Assembly: GCA_035556195.1 (NCBI GenBank) | Contig: DATMFK010000063.1 | Span: forward strand, 1 to 64,000 | Reading direction: 5' to 3' | Length of the DNA: 64,000 nt | Source of the DNA: G016756615 sp035556195 | GTDB taxonomy: Bacteria; Pseudomonadota; Alphaproteobacteria; Rhizobiales; Rhizobiaceae | Shown here: one piece after another, positions 62,298-64,000 of the stretch | Layout of the letters: each line of letters begins with the position of its first letter | Numbering within the stretch: the stretch's first letter is position 1 | Notes under the pieces: generated by a model | Databases searched by the model: none | The model's input: only the letters and a program-made list of their open reading frames with translations | What the model was told of the DNA's origin: nothing | Made by a program: the position numbers and the translations under genes

Positions 62298-63341
62298 TCA
62301 GGCGTCGGCCACCCCCCTGCGCCAATAGGCAACAGCCAGTTGGTCGGACTTGCTGATCCCGCACTCGTCCTTCCAGTATCGGCGAATAGACTGGATGGCC
62401 TCAAATTCCGCCCCGGCCCAGCAAAAATGGCTGCGGTCGGCAGGGATGGCGATGCGGGCCACGGCGGTGGCCAGGCCGTCTGCGGAGGCCGCGCGATGCA
62501 TCCATCTGACCTCTAGCTTTTGCGGGCGGGCGAGCAGCATTTCATCTGCCTCGCTCTCCACCTCGATCAGGGCGACACCTTCGGTGTCCGGAGCAAGCCC
62601 CTCCAGGATGCGCGCGATCGCCGGCAGCGCCGTCTCGTCACCCACGAGAAGCATCCAATCCGCCTGTCGAGCGCCGCGCCCGCCCGGGCCGGCCATGCCA
62701 ATCACGTCCCCGATCTGGGCTGACCGTGCCCAGTCGCTGCCGGGCCCAGCGTCCTCATGCAGCACGAAGTCGATGTCGACCAGCCCGCTGTCGGGGTCGA
62801 TCCGCCTGATCGTGTATTTGCGCACGGCAGGTCGCTTCTGCGCTTCGACGGGTTGCACCAGTCCGTCGTCGCCACGCGTCGGCGAGACGAGTGGCTGGCC
62901 AGCCGGCGGAAAGAACAGGCGGACGTGCAGATTGTCATCGTCCGCGAAACGGCCGAGGTCGCTCCCTGCCAAAGAGATCCGCCGCATGTGCGGCGACAGC
63001 ATGCCGGTTTGCATGACCTTCATCTCGCGGAAGTCGGAGAAGATGCGGCCTGGCTGGAATCCCGACCACCGTATCGCCGGCGTTTCGGGATGTGCGAATT
63101 CGAGCACGTGCGAAGCCAGGAAGCTCGTCAGGTTTTCAAGCCCTGATTCGTCCCCCGCCTGCACTTCCAGTTCCAGCGCGGAGTGCATTATGCGCATCGT
63201 CGCACGTCCCGACGGGAGATTGGTGCTTGCGATGCATCCGTCAAACTCGACCACCAGTTCGTGTTCGGCGAGGTGGGCGCGCAGCGCCTCGACTAGCGAC
63301 GCAGGATTGCTGAGCGGAACGACCGCGCTGGCTGTCTTCAC
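62298..63341 (-). CDS. Siderophore-interacting protein (ferric-siderophore reductase) with N-terminal DUF2218
   Basis: The protein is 347 aa. Residues 1-95 match DUF2218 (VVEFDGCIASTNLPSGRATM). The rest is a FAD-binding siderophore-interacting protein of the ViuB/YqjH type: MLSPHMRRISLAGSDLGRF, RKYTIRRIDPDSGLVDIDFV, then the NAD(P)-site stretch WMLLVGDETALPAIARIL. It reduces Fe(III) bound to imported siderophores in the cytoplasm. It lies 16 bp after a siderophore-type ABC ATPase gene, so it belongs to a siderophore uptake operon running in from the right. Confidence 0.92.
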   Translation of the reverse strand: MKTASAVVPLSNPASLVEALRAHLAEHELVVEFDGCIASTNLPSGRATMRIMHSALELEVQAGDESGLENLTSFLASHVLEFAHPETPAIRWSGFQPGRIFSDFREMKVMQTGMLSPHMRRISLAGSDLGRFADDDNLHVRLFFPPAGQPLVSPTRGDDGLVQPVEAQKRPAVRKYTIRRIDPDSGLVDIDFVLHEDAGPGSDWARSAQIGDVIGMAGPGGRGARQADWMLLVGDETALPAIARILEGLAPDTEGVALIEVESEADEMLLARPQKLEVRWMHRAASADGLATAVARIAIPADRSHFCWAGAEFEAIQSIRRYWKDECGISKSDQLAVAYWRRGVADA

Positions 63342-63357
63342 GAGCGGAACTCCAGTG

Positions 63358-64000
63358 TCATGGCACAGTTGGCGGGACGTCGCCGGCGATGCGGTCGGGA
63401 ACGATGAAAAGGTTGTCGCCGAGAGACGTCACGCTTGCCGCGAAACGATAGACCTCGGCCAGCATGGCTGGCGTGATCACCTTGCGCGGCGGCCCCGCGC
63501 TGTGGAGACCCATGGACTGGAACACGATCACCTGGTCGGCCCACTGGGCGGCGAGCGCCAGATCGTGCACCACTATCACCACCGCCGCGCCAGCCCATGC
63601 GGTTGCCCGTACCAGCCGCATCACCTGATGCACATGTGAGAGGTCGAGCGCGCTGGTCGGCTCGTCCAGGAACAGCATGACCGGTTCGCGCGCGATCGCC
63701 TGCGCCAGGCTGACAAGCTGGCGTTCGCCGCCGGACAGCCGGTCGAGGGAAGCAAGCGCGAGCTCGACGATGCCGAGCCGTTCCAGGACGGAAACGGCAA
63801 CGCGCTCCAGGTCGCCCGCCTCTCCGCCAGTTCTCAGGGCGATGATGACGCTTTCCAACGCCGTCAGTTCCGTGCCCTGCGGGAGAGCCTGAGGCATATA
63901 GCCGATCATCGCCGCGCGCTGCCGAGGGGGAATCCGCCGCACGTCCACATGTCCGAAGTGCAGGCCGCCTTCGGAGGGGATCACGCGTGCCAGGGCCTTC
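63358..64000 (-). CDS. Ferric-siderophore ABC transporter ATP-binding protein (cut by window end)
   Basis: The visible 3' part encodes over 210 residues: IGYMPQALPQG (Q-loop), LDRLSGGERQLVSLAQAIA (signature), VMLFLDEPTSALDLSHVH (Walker B) and VVIVVHDLALAAQWAD (H-loop). These match the FepC/FecE class. The reading frame continues past position 64000 (LKALARVIPSEGG at the edge), so Walker A and the start are outside. It is upstream of the siderophore-interacting protein gene on the same strand. Confidence 0.9.
   Translation of the reverse strand, partial: KALARVIPSEGGLHFGHVDVRRIPPRQRAAMIGYMPQALPQGTELTALESVIIALRTGGEAGDLERVAVSVLERLGIVELALASLDRLSGGERQLVSLAQAIAREPVMLFLDEPTSALDLSHVHQVMRLVRATAWAGAAVVIVVHDLALAAQWADQVIVFQSMGLHSAGPPRKVITPAMLAEVYRFAASVTSLGDNLFIVPDRIAGDVPPTVP

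Overview
This is chromosomal DNA of an alphaproteobacterium in the Rhizobiales, most like Mesorhizobium, Aminobacter or a related Phyllobacteriaceae genus. The evidence is high GC with GC-rich third positions, the gene families (methylthioribose salvage with a sugar-type ABC transporter, the fused RhaD aldolase/dehydrogenase, C-P lyase, an Irr-type ICE box) and many intergenic mosaic repeats of the kind common in rhizobia. I could not search a database, so genus level is inference.

Layout. 1-1.6 kb: 3' end of an IS110-type transposase gene sitting against an intergenic repeat, then a metallophosphoesterase and an AlkB-like dioxygenase. 1.7-7.8 kb: methylthioribose salvage (mtnK-mtnA) divergent from an ABC importer, with a 27-bp palindrome between them. 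7.9-14.3 kb: a defence island with a SPARTA system (TIR-APAZ plus short Argonaute), a winged-helix/PD-(D/E)XK nuclease, a tiny coupled ORF and a HEPN-like protein. 14.5-16.4 kb: debris (a duplicated 3' end of the aldolase/dehydrogenase gene, an unknown gene abutting the break, a VOC protein and a decayed YafY regulator). 16.4-25.9 kb: an Hpt protein, a processive GT2 glycosyltransferase, a HEAT-repeat membrane protein, a TPR/beta-barrel outer-membrane protein, a secreted hydrolase-like protein, two receivers and a hybrid kinase. This looks like an undescribed Pga-like exopolysaccharide secretion system with built-in signalling. 25.9-33 kb: penicillin acylase homologue, RhaD-type fusion enzyme, SorC regulator, aldo-keto reductase.

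33.1-39.9 kb: an iron cluster behind an ICE-box-like palindrome: imelysin, Bfd-like ferredoxin, bacterioferritin, di-heme cytochrome, second imelysin, DUF1513. 40-42.5 kb: YCII protein and a membrane adenylate cyclase. 42.6-45 kb: phnN, phnM and a 2H-phosphoesterase-like phosphonate protein. 45.6-51.1 kb: a LacI-controlled polar amino-acid-type ABC importer with a D-2-hydroxyacid dehydrogenase. 51.4-57.9 kb: a GFA protein and the C-P lyase core phnGHIJKL plus a hexapeptide transferase, divergent from phnF. 58.2-64 kb: HrpB helicase, alpha/beta-hydrolase debris, an EamA exporter, a siderophore-interacting protein and the start of a ferric-siderophore ABC ATPase that runs off the window.

Intergenic regions near 0.1, 30.5, 37.2, 45.3 and 58.1 kb are built of shared repeats. 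The best-preserved is a roughly 258-bp imperfect palindrome whose hairpin stems change in a compensatory way between copies.
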